Of a stretch of 64,000 bases of DNA, positions 1 through 8,464 are shown one piece after another. Positions within the stretch are counted from its first letter, which is position 1, and each line of letters starts with the position of its first letter. A model generated the notes under the pieces. That model was not told the origin of the DNA. It was given only the letters and a program-made list of their open reading frames with translations, and made no database searches. Where the stretch lies: positions 1 to 64,000 of the forward strand of contig NZ_KB899046.1 in the NCBI RefSeq assembly GCF_000377985.1. Reading direction: 5' to 3'. The position numbers and the translations under genes were made by a program. Source of the stretch: Sporolactobacillus vineae DSM 21990 = SL153 (GTDB lineage: Bacteria; Bacillota; Bacilli; Bacillales; Sporolactobacillaceae).

Positions 1-260
1 AAGAGCGATAACCTTCGTGCCATGTCACTGCCAGCTCTACTGCTTGTCATTTTGAGCGGTATTGGACTTTGGTTTGTTTAGCAACCTTATCCATGACGCA
101 CAGCCTTATAGCTGGTTCTTATGCATCAGTTCAGCACTTTGCTTTAGACTTCCTTCAGATTCTCCCTCACGGGGGACACCCTTGTCCTCAGCTAGTAGTT
201 CCGACCGCTACAGCCTACAGCGGACTTTCACCGCCAAATTATCGCCCATGCCGGGCGCAC
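1..260 (-). mobile_element. Group IIC intron, 5' part (domain I), cut by the window edge
   Basis: Read on the minus strand, the element begins at 260 with GTGCGCCCGGCATGGGCG, which fits the 5' end of bacterial group II introns. Further segments that I recall from the Oceanobacillus iheyensis IIC intron follow in order: GGTGAAAGTCC, GCAAGGGTGTCC, GAATCTGAAGGAAG, and near position 50 a stretch ending CAAACCAAAGTCC. The 5' exon is the hairpin of the cotD-like gene followed by TTATTTTA. Insertion just behind an intrinsic terminator is the hallmark of class C introns. The remaining domains and any reverse transcriptase would lie left of position 1. The recognition rests on remembered sequence, not an alignment. 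Confidence 0.8.
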
Positions 261-262
261 TA

Positions 263-292
263 AAATAAGCCCCCGATTTGGTCGGGGGCTGT
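263..292 (-). terminator. Intrinsic terminator of the cotD-like gene
   Basis: On the minus strand AGCCCCCGA and TCGGGGGCT form a nine-pair GC-rich stem with a short CCAAA loop, followed by TTATTTTA. It starts just after the cotD-like stop codon. The T-rich tail is interrupted by the group II intron junction at 260/261. Confidence 0.85.
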
Positions 293-294
293 CA

Positions 295-567
295 TTACCA
301 GAGCCAGGGGTTCGGGCGTTTATGGCCGCATGGTCTGTGGCCGCAGCCGCAGACCTGGTCTTTGCCCGGTAAGCCGGGGTCGAGGACCTGAGTGCTCTGG
401 GTCGGCTGAGTGTAGTGCCGGGGCACGTTGACGATGTTCTGCCGGTTAACATGAACGATTGGATGAATCACCGGGATTTCGCGGCACACATAGGAATCAT
501 GATAAACATACTGCGGATCGCAGTAGATTGGCTGAACACCGGGTTTGTTGATATTTTTATCAGACAT
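295..567 (-). CDS. cotD: CotD-family inner spore coat protein
   Basis: A 90-residue protein rich in Pro, His, Val and Tyr, resembling the CotD family of spore coat proteins. Supporting features are a Pro/His/Val stretch near residues 30-50 (PVIHPIVHVNRQNIVNVP), a Gln/Thr segment, and a C-terminal Cys/His cluster (CGCGHRPCGH) typical of cross-linked coat proteins. The start at 567 is chosen because GGAGGTGA stands six bases before this ATG; an upstream in-frame ATG at 597 has no ribosome site. In B. subtilis CotD is made late in the mother cell and sits in the inner coat. I found no clear sigma-K promoter. The gene is monocistronic with its own terminator, which hosts the intron. Family assignment is moderate because coat proteins diverge quickly. 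Confidence 0.65.
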   Translation of the reverse strand: MSDKNINKPGVQPIYCDPQYVYHDSYVCREIPVIHPIVHVNRQNIVNVPRHYTQPTQSTQVLDPGLPGKDQVCGCGHRPCGHKRPNPWLW

Positions 568-679
568 GTACTTCACCTCCATTATCAGCAGATGCACCGG
601 CAGGCGAATTGGTCAGGGACAAAAGACTATTTATTGGGAATTTGCGGAAAACAATTTGGGATGCAGCCGAAATGAGCGA

Positions 680-760
680 GATCGGGTAAACTTTTGACTG
701 ATTCGGGTAAACTCTGCCACGGTTCGGGTGAACTTTTCGCCGATTCGGGTAAACTTTTCA
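680..760. repeat. Tandem repeat array 1 (TTCGGGTAAACTTT family), 4 units
   Basis: Four copies of the core, with the C of CGGG at 683, 704, 725 and 746, an exact 21-bp period. Spacers between cores differ. The last unit abuts the TGA stop codon of the response-regulator gene at 758-760, and no hairpin terminator lies between gene and array. Read in the direction of that gene's transcript, each unit is AAAGTTTACCCGAA. Confidence 0.9.
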
Positions 761-1399
761 GGGTTGATGTTTGAGATAGTAAATGGCGAGTTGGGTGCGG
801 GTGCGGCAGTTCAATTTTTCAAGCAGTCGGGTAACGTTGTTGCGGACGGTGCCTTCGCTCAGGAACAGTTTGCCGGCGATGTCGCGGTTGGCGCGGCCCT
901 CGGCAATCAGGGCGAGGATTTCCTGTTCGCGGCGGGTCAGGGTTTCGCCCCATTCGGAGATGATTTTCGGGGGTTCGGACGCGTCGGCGCCGAGCATGGC
1001 GGACAGTTTTTCGGCAACTTCGCCGCTCATGACGACGCTGCCCTTTGCGGCGGTGCGCAGGGTGGCGATGATTGTGTCGGCGGGCTGGCTTTTGAGCAGA
1101 TAGCCGGCGGCGCCGTTTTTCAGGACCTGACGGATGTAGGCGTCGTCCTGGAACGTGGTCAGCATGATGATTTTGAGCGCCGGCCATTGCTTTCTGAGTT
1201 CGGCGGTGGCGCGGACGCCGTCCATGACGGGCATGCGGATGTCCATCAGCACCATGTCGGGCAGATCATTACGGCAAAAACGGACCGCCTCCTCCCCATT
1301 GCCGCAGGTGCCGATCACGTCCATATCCTCTTCCAGGTCAATCATCAGTTTCAGGCTGTCGCAGATCAGCGTGTCGTCATCGACGATCAGGAGTTTCAA
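758..1399 (-). CDS. lnrK: NarL/LuxR-family response regulator, LnrK-like
   Basis: 213 residues: an N-terminal receiver domain with the acidic pocket DDD at 7-9 and phosphoacceptor Asp53 in MVLMDIRMP, then a C-terminal LuxR helix-turn-helix (about 150-200, LTRREQEILALIAEG). The start is a TTG at 1399, inside the end of the kinase gene; no ATG or GTG with a better ribosome site is present. The 23-base overlap with the kinase points to translational coupling. In the B. subtilis lnrJK-LMN locus the orthologous pair turns on the ABC exporter when linearmycin-type polyenes disturb the membrane. The same five gene types occur here, but with transporter genes first and regulators last. Confidence 0.8.
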   Translation of the reverse strand: MKLLIVDDDTLICDSLKLMIDLEEDMDVIGTCGNGEEAVRFCRNDLPDMVLMDIRMPVMDGVRATAELRKQWPALKIIMLTTFQDDAYIRQVLKNGAAGYLLKSQPADTIIATLRTAAKGSVVMSGEVAEKLSAMLGADASEPPKIISEWGETLTRREQEILALIAEGRANRDIAGKLFLSEGTVRNNVTRLLEKLNCRTRTQLAIYYLKHQP

Positions 1400-2480
1400 A
1401 GAGCCCGCCTTCTTTCCTGTTTTTCGGCAGCAGGCAGACGATCGTGAATCCGGCGCTCCCGTCGATCGTCAGGCTGCCCCCCATTGCTTTTACCCGTTCA
1501 CGCATGCCGGTTAAACCTAACTGCTGATTCAGAACCGGCGCGCCCTTCCCGTTATCGTGGATCAGCATCCGGATGTAGCGGCGGTTCTGGGTCAGTTCGA
1601 TCCGGACCGCCGTCGCTTCCGAATGTTTGAACACATTGGTCAGTGCTTCGCGGACATTGGCCGTGAGCACCCGCCACTGGTCTGCCGCTATCTCTTCTGT
1701 ATGCCCGGAAAAGTTGAACGTGACCGGACAATAGGTGAACGACTTCACCAGTTCGCGGAGGGTGTCGAGACCGGTCGGTTTGCGCGGAATCAGGTCGTGC
1801 GCCGTATCGTGGATCAGGCGCAGCGTTCCGGACAGTTCGTCGATCGTTTTCGCGACCAGCTCATCATATTTTCCCCGGTCACATGTACGGATTTTGTACG
1901 CGGCCTGCAGCTGCATATACAGGGAGGCGATCCGGTGGCCGACGGTGTCGTGCAATTCGCGGGCGATCCGGTTGCGCTCTTTCAGCTCGGCAAGATGAAT
2001 GTTCTCTTCCTGCCGGACGCGGAGCAGCTGCCGCGACTTTTCCAGTTCATAGATAGAGCGCCGCTCTTCATCGGTGACCTGCTTAAATCGGGCTTCTGTC
2101 CGGGCCAGCCGGTCGGTCAGCACGGTCAGGTAAAGGCAGACGGCGAGATAGAGCAGATCGAGTGCAAGCTGCTGCGGGCTTAGGAAAAAGGCGGCAGGCA
2201 CCACGATCAGGGCCGCGCCGATGAGCCGGCCGTGTTTCTCGGCCACGATGTCCGGCAGGAGGAGTGCTCCGGCAGCGATGAACACCGGGACCACGAAGCA
2301 AAAAGCGAGCGCCAGCAGCCATTCGGCCCAGGCCAGAACTTTTTCCGGAAAAAATCGTGTTCTTAAAACGTCAAGGATGAGCAACGCCAGAAAGCACATC
2401 ACTTCCAGGGAAGTTAATGTGCCGCGGGCGAGCCCCAAAGCGATCAGGGCGAAGATCAGGATCCGGTAGATGCAGGCCAT
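1377..2480 (-). CDS. lnrJ: Sensor histidine kinase, LnrJ-like
   Basis: 367 residues. Several hydrophobic helices fill residues 1-125 with almost no extracytoplasmic loop, so signals are probably sensed within the membrane. A coiled segment (about 128-165) leads to a HisKA_3 dimerisation motif with phosphoacceptor His177 in RELHDTVGH. The HATPase domain follows with DNGKG and a GLTGMRERV motif near the end. This is the NarX/DesK-like class that pairs with LuxR-type regulators such as the next gene. The ATG at 2480 follows GGAGGCGCCC. It lies 13 bases after the permease gene, so the whole cluster is likely one transcript. Confidence 0.8.
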   Translation of the reverse strand: MACIYRILIFALIALGLARGTLTSLEVMCFLALLILDVLRTRFFPEKVLAWAEWLLALAFCFVVPVFIAAGALLLPDIVAEKHGRLIGAALIVVPAAFFLSPQQLALDLLYLAVCLYLTVLTDRLARTEARFKQVTDEERRSIYELEKSRQLLRVRQEENIHLAELKERNRIARELHDTVGHRIASLYMQLQAAYKIRTCDRGKYDELVAKTIDELSGTLRLIHDTAHDLIPRKPTGLDTLRELVKSFTYCPVTFNFSGHTEEIAADQWRVLTANVREALTNVFKHSEATAVRIELTQNRRYIRMLIHDNGKGAPVLNQQLGLTGMRERVKAMGGSLTIDGSAGFTIVCLLPKNRKEGGLFETPDRR

Positions 2481-2492
2481 GGGCGCCTCCGG

Positions 2493-3596
2493 TCAGCTGG
2501 CAATGTCGGTGCGCCGCCATGAGCCGAGCAGGAAAAACAGGGCGGCGAATCCGGCCAGGATCAGTAAATCCATCATAACATCTTTGAGCCCGTTGCCATA
2601 GACGAGTGTGGTCAGGGCGCGCATACCCCAGGTGGTCGGCATGAAGTCGGCGATCTTCTGCATGAAGACGGGGGTGATGCGGATCGGCCAGAAGCAGCCG
2701 CCGAGCATGGCGACCGGGGTGACGACGAGCAGGCTGAGCGCGTTGGCCTGGCCGGCGGTCCGGGCGACCGAGCTGATCAGGACACCGATGGAGATCGAGA
2801 CGATCGAGAACAGCAGCAGGACGAGAAAAATGTTCACGAGCGACGGGCCGAGTGCGGCGTGGAAGCCGAAGACGAGGAGCGCGAGCAGCAGGATGATCGT
2901 CACAGCGGACAGGGTCAGATAGCTGAGGATGTTCTGGATGTTATAGCTGCGGACCGACAGCGGTGTGGTGAAGAAGCGCGTGTACAGTTTCAGCCGTTTA
3001 TCTTCCATGATCATCCGGGACGAGACGCTGACGATCATGAACAGGCCGAAGATGACGAAGCCGAGGGCGCTGACGGTCCGCTCGCGCATCGCGCCGGTCC
3101 GGTCGGGGCTGCTGACGGACAGGCCGAGATGGTTCTGCTGGTAGCTTTGCAGTGATTTGTAAAATTGCGTGCTGTTTCCGCGGGCGGCGTGTGCCATTAC
3201 CGACAGATCCTGCAGGTAGCCGGAGATGTAGGTGCGGATCCCGCTTGAGACGTTGCTCTCCTGCACGTGGTAGCTCTCTGTTTTGATCGGCTTGCCGCTG
3301 ATCAGCGAGCGGGTAAAATTTTTTGGAATGACCAGCACGGTGTCGATTCTATTGTTGGTGAGGTCGGTGCGCAATGACTTCTGCGCGATCGGGGCGATGT
3401 CGGCCTGGTTGCGGATCGCCTTCTTTATGGCTTGCGTGAGCTGGGTCCGGTCCCGGTCAATGATCCCGACTTTGGCTTTCTGGGTGCCGGAGCCGGAAAA
3501 GGACAGGCTGATGAAGATCAGCGGGATCAGCATGATCAGCACGAAATTCATTTTGTTGTTCAGAAAGCGTTTCAGGTTATTTTGAAAGATCGGCAT
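2493..3596 (-). CDS. lnrN: ABC-2 type exporter permease, LnrN-like
   Basis: 367 residues with ABC2_membrane_3 architecture: one helix at 18-35, a large extracytoplasmic domain to about 170, then five closely spaced helices. It resembles the second permease of linearmycin-type exporters (LnrN/YfiN). The ATG at 3596 follows AGGAGGAATAACC and overlaps the end of the first permease by 20 bases. The two permeases would pair with the ATPase encoded upstream. The substrate is not shown by sequence; polyene or lipid-active antibiotics are inferred from the locus only. Confidence 0.8.
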   Translation of the reverse strand: MPIFQNNLKRFLNNKMNFVLIMLIPLIFISLSFSGSGTQKAKVGIIDRDRTQLTQAIKKAIRNQADIAPIAQKSLRTDLTNNRIDTVLVIPKNFTRSLISGKPIKTESYHVQESNVSSGIRTYISGYLQDLSVMAHAARGNSTQFYKSLQSYQQNHLGLSVSSPDRTGAMRERTVSALGFVIFGLFMIVSVSSRMIMEDKRLKLYTRFFTTPLSVRSYNIQNILSYLTLSAVTIILLLALLVFGFHAALGPSLVNIFLVLLLFSIVSISIGVLISSVARTAGQANALSLLVVTPVAMLGGCFWPIRITPVFMQKIADFMPTTWGMRALTTLVYGNGLKDVMMDLLILAGFAALFFLLGSWRRTDIAS

Positions 3597-4728
3597 GGTT
3601 ATTCCTCCTCAGTGCGGCGATGGTCAGCAGCAGAATGGCGAGCGCGATCAGGGTCAGTTTCAGGACGCCGCCGGCCGCGGTCTGACCCGTGCCGCCATAA
3701 ATATTCTGGAAAACCAGGTTCTGGGCGACCGCGTTGGGCAGCCAGCTGTTGAGCGCTACGGCGATCGGATTGGTGTCAAGAATACTGAGTTTGACATAGC
3801 CGCCGGCGAGAAATGTCGCCACCGGTATGGCAAGATCAAGGATCGTGTCGGCCATTTTATAGGAAAACAGCAGGGCGAGCGCGATGCTCAGCAAGATGAT
3901 GATGAAGCCGAGCAGGAAGCAGACGAGAAAAATGAACGGGAGATTGCTGCCGAAATTGGCGTGATAAATAAATTTGAAAAAGGTCACCAGGACGATGATC
4001 TGCAGGAAAACGGTCGCCAGCTGCCCGAGCGTTTTGCCGATCAGGTAATTGATCTGCCGGACCGGAAGCGAGCGGATCCGGTAGCCGATCGGCGACAGGT
4101 TCATTTCGCGGACGACATTCAGACCGTATGCGGAGGCATACAGGATGATCATGATCAGCATCGTGACGGCATAGTAGTCGCTTGAGCGCGGAATTTTGCC
4201 GTTAATGCTGAGCGCGTGGTCGGCGAGAAGCGGGGCGGCCGGCTGCGGCGCGAAGGCGGCTGCCGCCCGGTACGCATTGATCCGCTGCAGATAGCTCTGG
4301 GTAATATTTTTGATGAGCGAGCTTTCCATGTCGCCGCTGGTGATGAAGTCGAGTTTCTTGCTGCTGCCGTTTTCGACCGCCTGCGTGAATCCCTTATTGA
4401 TCACGATGATGGCGTCGAGCTTCTGTTTTTTCAGATCGGCTTTGGCGGTGCTCAGCGACCGGTAAGTTTTCGTATGGACGATTTTCCTGATCTCTGGACT
4501 GCGGAAAAATTTTTCCATCCGGCCGGCCATAGCGCCATGATCCTGATTGATGAGTGCCGCACGGCTGTCGAGTTTCTCGGCCGTGTCGCTGCTGCCGCTG
4601 ACACTGCTCAGCGCCGTGCCGAGAATCAGCGTCAGGACAATCGGAAACAGGATCATGAAAATGAGGCTGCGGCGGTCGCGGAAGTTCATTCTGACGGTAC
4701 TCAGAAAAACAGCGGCGATTTCCCTCAT
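3577..4728 (-). CDS. lnrM: ABC-2 type exporter permease, LnrM-like
   Basis: 383 residues with the same layout as its neighbour: an N-terminal helix (about 20-40), an extracytoplasmic domain to about 180, and a C-terminal block of five or six helices. It is homologous in plan to LnrM/YfiM. The ATG at 4728 overlaps the stop of the ATPase gene by four bases, and GGGAGGGAG precedes it. The C-terminus ends in a basic cytoplasmic tail. Together with the next permease it should form a heterodimeric membrane channel. Confidence 0.8.
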   Translation of the reverse strand: MREIAAVFLSTVRMNFRDRRSLIFMILFPIVLTLILGTALSSVSGSSDTAEKLDSRAALINQDHGAMAGRMEKFFRSPEIRKIVHTKTYRSLSTAKADLKKQKLDAIIVINKGFTQAVENGSSKKLDFITSGDMESSLIKNITQSYLQRINAYRAAAAFAPQPAAPLLADHALSINGKIPRSSDYYAVTMLIMIILYASAYGLNVVREMNLSPIGYRIRSLPVRQINYLIGKTLGQLATVFLQIIVLVTFFKFIYHANFGSNLPFIFLVCFLLGFIIILLSIALALLFSYKMADTILDLAIPVATFLAGGYVKLSILDTNPIAVALNSWLPNAVAQNLVFQNIYGGTGQTAAGGVLKLTLIALAILLLTIAALRRNNHADLSK

Positions 4729-5660
4729 TGTGCTCCCTCCCGCAGCGCCCGGCCGGTCAGTGTCAGGAAGACGTCCTCCAGCGTCGGCGTATTGGTCTCG
4801 ATTTTTGTGATCGTCAGGTCTTCCTCAAGAAAAGTGTCAAGAACGGCGTTCAGCTTCCGTTCGCTGAGCACAATCCGGATGGTGTGCCCGTCGACGGTCG
4901 CGTCTTTGACGGCAGGCAGGCGCTTCAATTTTTCAATGATCGAATAGTCCGGCGCGGTTACGCCGACCGAGACGACCTGGTCGTCTTCGATCAGCCGCCC
5001 AAGCTCTTCCTGAGTGCCTTTGGCGATGATCCGGCCTTTGTCGACGATCGCGATCCGGGTGCAGATCGACGCCACCTCTTCCATATAATGGGAAATGTAA
5101 ATCACGGTGCAGTGCATGTCGTTGAGTTTCTTCACGGATTCGAGGATGTAGTTGCGCGACTGCGGGTCGATGCCGACGGTCGGCTCATCCATAATGATCA
5201 GGCGCGGCTTGTGGACAATCGCGCAGGCGATGTTGAGGCGGCGCTTCATCCCGCCGGAAAACTGCGACGGTTTTTTATTCCGGATGTCGGTGAGTCCGGT
5301 GAATTCGAGTGCATCAGCGACGCCTTTTCTCAGCGCCTCGCCGCGCAGACCGAACAGTTTGCCGAACAGGGTGACATTTTCCTGGGCAGTGAGTTCGGGA
5401 TAGACCGCGATGTCCTGCGGCACGAGTCCGATCTGTTTTTTTATTGCCCGCTCGCTCGTGCTCAGCGCTTCACCGAAAACGTTGATCGTGCCGTGGTCGA
5501 CAGCAGTCAGACCGAGAATGGCGTTGACCAGTGTCGTTTTTCCGGCGCCGTTCGGGCCGAGCAGGCCGAATAGTTCACCGTCGCCGATTGTCAGGTTCAG
5601 ATGGTCGATTGCCAGAAAATCCTTGTAGCGTTTAATGAGGTCATTGACTTCGATAATCAT
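4725..5660 (-). CDS. lnrL: ABC transporter ATP-binding protein, LnrL-like
   Basis: 311 residues. Walker A is GPNGAGKT at 35-42, the signature is QFSGGMKRR near 135, Walker B is RLIIMDEP near 160, followed by a switch His in YISHYMEE. A C-terminal region of about 90 residues resembles the DrrA-type extension. It is the first gene of the five-gene cluster and would power the two following permeases. The ATG at 5660 follows GGGGGCC at a long spacing. Homologues in B. subtilis (LnrL) confer linearmycin resistance. Confidence 0.82.
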   Translation of the reverse strand: MIIEVNDLIKRYKDFLAIDHLNLTIGDGELFGLLGPNGAGKTTLVNAILGLTAVDHGTINVFGEALSTSERAIKKQIGLVPQDIAVYPELTAQENVTLFGKLFGLRGEALRKGVADALEFTGLTDIRNKKPSQFSGGMKRRLNIACAIVHKPRLIIMDEPTVGIDPQSRNYILESVKKLNDMHCTVIYISHYMEEVASICTRIAIVDKGRIIAKGTQEELGRLIEDDQVVSVGVTAPDYSIIEKLKRLPAVKDATVDGHTIRIVLSERKLNAVLDTFLEEDLTITKIETNTPTLEDVFLTLTGRALREGAQ

Positions 5661-5829
5661 GCTTTTTTGGCCCCCTTCTTATATACTCCCAGCTTATCAG
5701 CGGCAGGGATAAAAAAATAGTGACAGAGCGCCAGAGTTTGCGGTGACAAATGTCATGAGGGGGAAAATGCCAAACGTGTCAGACCAGTTTGGGAGCGCTT
5801 TGAATTTTCAGTGTGCTCCGGGATTCCGG

Positions 5830-6591
5830 CTACTTCCAATGGTTCTTTTCCGATTTGTGGGCAAGGTGGTTCACCTGGCTTGAGAGTCGGTCGACTTTAC
5901 GATTCAGCTGATCAATTTTGCTCACCAGTGCTTTGATGTCGTTTGTGTCCTGATTTTTGCTGCTGTTCACGGTGAAAAAGTCGGTGATCGTGCTGGTCAG
6001 CAAACCGATGAACCCGATGCCGCCGATCATCAGGAAGGAGGCGATAATTTTTCCGATCGCGGTGTGCGGCGAGATATCCCCGTAGCCGACGGTCGTGGCT
6101 GTGGTGATTGCCCACCATAATGCGTCGGAGAGGGATAATTTTTCCACAATCGAGTAAAGGAGGGCGCTCAGGACCAGAATCACAACACTGATGGAGAACA
6201 GATAGATGAATCCGGTACCGTAGATGAACCGGTGGATGCTGCCGGTCAGTTTGCCATCGATGCCGAGAACCCAGAAAATCCGGTGGTCGCGGAGAATCCT
6301 GACGATTCGCGCTGCCCGGAACAGGGCGAACAGCGGATGCATCGGGATCAGGCCGAGCAGATCGAATGAGTTTTCGATCAGAAAACGTTTCTTGTCTTTG
6401 GCGGCGAACAGGCGGATGACATAATCTGCGGCAAAAAATGCCAGAATCCCCGTGGTGATCAGGTTATTTGGGTAACGCGTGATGCTCAGCCGTCCGGTAA
6501 ATGAGAGCAGAACAATGATGATCGGCACCAGTGCGAGCAGAATGACCACGCTGTGATACATCAGCAGGAGCTTGTTTTCCTTTTTTATCAT
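5830..6591 (-). CDS. Voltage-gated potassium channel, six-helix type
   Basis: 253 residues from the preferred start. Helices S1-S4 occupy about 12-105, with a short Arg-bearing S4 (FRAARIVRILRDHR, 91-104). S5, the pore helix and the selectivity filter TVGYGD at 167-172 follow, then S6. The C-terminal 45 residues have heptad-like spacing of Leu and Ile (about 216-247), suggesting a coiled-coil tetramerisation domain. The ATG at 6591 follows GGAGGAT; an upstream ATG at 6606 overlaps that ribosome site and is unlikely to be used. The gene stands alone, 170 bases upstream of the lnr-like cluster. Role: K+ flux and membrane potential; gating is not predictable. Confidence 0.85.
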   Translation of the reverse strand: MIKKENKLLLMYHSVVILLALVPIIIVLLSFTGRLSITRYPNNLITTGILAFFAADYVIRLFAAKDKKRFLIENSFDLLGLIPMHPLFALFRAARIVRILRDHRIFWVLGIDGKLTGSIHRFIYGTGFIYLFSISVVILVLSALLYSIVEKLSLSDALWWAITTATTVGYGDISPHTAIGKIIASFLMIGGIGFIGLLTSTITDFFTVNSSKNQDTNDIKALVSKIDQLNRKVDRLSSQVNHLAHKSEKNHWK

Positions 6592-6737
6592 TGGCTGATC
6601 CTCCATAAAATGCGGTCGGAAAATCCCGATACAGTATACGCTTTGGGCGCGGAATTCCTGGGGATGCGGCTATCCGGATGCGAAGCGTTTCCGGTCCATT
6701 TCGGAGCGCGGTGGCGTGGTTTCAGAGCGTTCGATAA

Positions 6738-6920
6738 TTTCGGGTAAACTTTTGCGTGGTTCGGGTGAACTTTGGCTTGATTCGGGTGAACTTCGGCTCG
6801 ATTCGGGTAAACTTTTCACGCGTTTGGGTGAACTTCGTTATTTCGGGTGAACTTTTGCCTGATTCGGGTAAACTTCGGCTCGATTCGGGTAAACTTCCCA
6901 TGCGTTCGGGTAAACTTTCC
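6738..6920. repeat. Tandem repeat array 2 (TTCGGGTAAACTTT family), 9 units
   Basis: Nine units with CGGG (one TGGG) starting at 6741, 6762, 6783, 6804, 6825, 6844, 6865, 6886 and 6907. All steps are 21 bp except one of 19 bp after the fifth unit. The fourth base after GGGT varies between A and G (TAAAC or TGAAC). It lies 31 bases beyond the scfB terminator and about 150 bases upstream of the channel gene. The rest of the interval 6592-7001 holds only that terminator. Confidence 0.92.
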
Positions 6921-6950
6921 TGAGATTCCGAACAGCGGGTGTTTCTCTAT

Positions 6951-6983
6951 TAAAAAGGGCCGCCTGATTTATCCGGGCGGTCC
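6951..6983 (-). terminator. Intrinsic terminator after scfB
   Basis: On the minus strand GGACCGCC and GGCGGCCC pair over eight positions (one G-U) and are followed by TTTTTAAT. A run of A upstream makes it usable in the other direction too. Confidence 0.8.
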
Positions 6984-7001
6984 GCTGTTCTTTTTTAATA
7001 A

Positions 7002-8393
7002 TCAGTTGTTGACTGCGGCTTGCTGGTTGCTGCGCAGGGCTTCGGCGGCTTTGATCATGACGGCGCATTCGATCCGCTTGCGGAAGATGTCGCAGCTGAA
7101 CTTGAAGTTGCCGGTGAGTGAGCCGGTGGCGTGCAGCGAGTTGGCGGGGCAGCCGCCGCTGCAGTAGAGTTTGGCCCAGCAGTTCTGGCATTCGGGCTTT
7201 GAGTAGCAGTTATTCTGCTTGAACTTGTCGACGATATCGGGCCGCTTGATGCCTTCGAAGATGTTGCCCATGCTATATTTCTGGTCGCCGACGAACTGGT
7301 GGCACGGGAACAGCTCGCCCCACGGGGTGACAGCCATGTATTCGGTGCCGGAGCCGCAGCCGGAGATGCGCTTGTAGATACACGGGCCTTCGTGCAGGTC
7401 GAGCATATAGTGGTAAAAGATGAAGCCGTGGCCGTTTTCTTCGCGCTTCAGCATTTCTTTGGCGAGAATCTCGTACTGGCGGTAGATTTCCGGAAGATCG
7501 GATTCCTGCAGGGCGTACGGCTCTTTCGGATCGCAGATGACCGGCTCCATCGACAGGCGGTCGAAGCCGAGATCGGCCATATGGAAAATGTCGTTTGTGA
7601 AGTCGACGTTATTGTGCGTGAATGTGCCGCGGACGTAGTACTCTTTATCGCCGCGGCTGGCGACGAACTTCTGGAATTTCGGGACGATGAAGTCGTAGCT
7701 GCCTTTGCCGTTGACCGTTTTGCGCAGCCGGTCGTGGACCTCCTTGCGCCCGTCAAGACTGAGAACAACGTTGCTCATTTCTTTATTCAGAAAATCAATC
7801 ACTTCGTCCTTGAGCAGCATGCCGTTTGTCGTAAGCGTAAACCGGAATTTTTTCCCGGTATCCTTTTCCCGTTCATGACAGTAGGCAACGATCTGTTTGA
7901 CGACTTTCCAGTCCATCAGCGGTTCGCCGCCGAAGAAGTCGACGTCGAGCCGGTGGTGGAAGCCGCTGTTCTCGAGCAGGAAGTCGATCGCCCGTTTGCC
8001 GACTTCGAAACTCATCATCGCCCGCGGGCCATGGTACTTGCCCTGGGCCGCGAAGCAGTATTCGCACGACAGATTGCAGGTGTGGGCGACGTTCAGGCAG
8101 AGTGCTTTAATGTAAGTCTTGCGCTTCGTGACGACCAGAGAAAGATCCTTGTAGGCATCTTCGGTAAAAAGTTTGCCGTCTTCCTTGAGCTGGTCGACAT
8201 CGGCGAGCGTGTCGCGGATGTCCTTTTCCGAGGCTTCCGGGTATTTCGTCTGCATCCGGGTGATGATCTCGTCACGATCGGTATGCTCGTAGAGGGCGAT
8301 CACGTCGTAGGCAAGATCGTCGACGACGTGCACGGCGCCGCTGTATGTATCCAGTACAATGTTGTATCCGTTCAGTTTGTATTGATGAATCAT
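7002..8393 (-). CDS. scfB: Radical SAM SCIFF peptide maturase (CteB/ScfB family)
   Basis: 463 residues. An N-terminal peptide-recognition (RRE-like) region spans about 1-90. The radical SAM cluster motif CNLSCEYC uses Cys106, Cys110 and Cys113, and FFGGEPLMDW follows. The C-terminal SPASM/twitch region carries Cys in GPCIYKRISGCGSG, FPCHQ, CYSKPECQNCWAKLYCSGGC and CDIF, enough for two auxiliary Fe-S clusters. Clostridial relatives install a Cys-to-Thr thioether in the SCIFF peptide, whose gene lies just upstream here. The motif spacing and the downstream GTEYMAVTPWGELFPCHQF match that family as I remember it. The ATG at 8393 follows AAAGGAGACCGAAA. Expression is probably tuned by a hairpin in the 71-base gap after scfA. 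Confidence 0.9.
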   Translation of the reverse strand: MIHQYKLNGYNIVLDTYSGAVHVVDDLAYDVIALYEHTDRDEIITRMQTKYPEASEKDIRDTLADVDQLKEDGKLFTEDAYKDLSLVVTKRKTYIKALCLNVAHTCNLSCEYCFAAQGKYHGPRAMMSFEVGKRAIDFLLENSGFHHRLDVDFFGGEPLMDWKVVKQIVAYCHEREKDTGKKFRFTLTTNGMLLKDEVIDFLNKEMSNVVLSLDGRKEVHDRLRKTVNGKGSYDFIVPKFQKFVASRGDKEYYVRGTFTHNNVDFTNDIFHMADLGFDRLSMEPVICDPKEPYALQESDLPEIYRQYEILAKEMLKREENGHGFIFYHYMLDLHEGPCIYKRISGCGSGTEYMAVTPWGELFPCHQFVGDQKYSMGNIFEGIKRPDIVDKFKQNNCYSKPECQNCWAKLYCSGGCPANSLHATGSLTGNFKFSCDIFRKRIECAVMIKAAEALRSNQQAAVNN

Positions 8394-8410
8394 TTTCGGT
8401 CTCCTTTGTC

Positions 8411-8447
8411 AAAAAAATGGCCGCCCGTCTTCGTTCCGGCGGGCGGC
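8411..8447 (-). terminator. Hairpin between scfA and scfB, likely attenuator
   Basis: On the minus strand GCCGCCCG and CGGGCGGC form a strong stem; after CCA comes TTTTTTT. It sits between the peptide gene and its maturase, so it should stop most transcripts after scfA and let fewer reach scfB, giving precursor in excess of enzyme. Confidence 0.8.
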
Positions 8448-8464
8448 AGTTCACTTCTCCGAGC

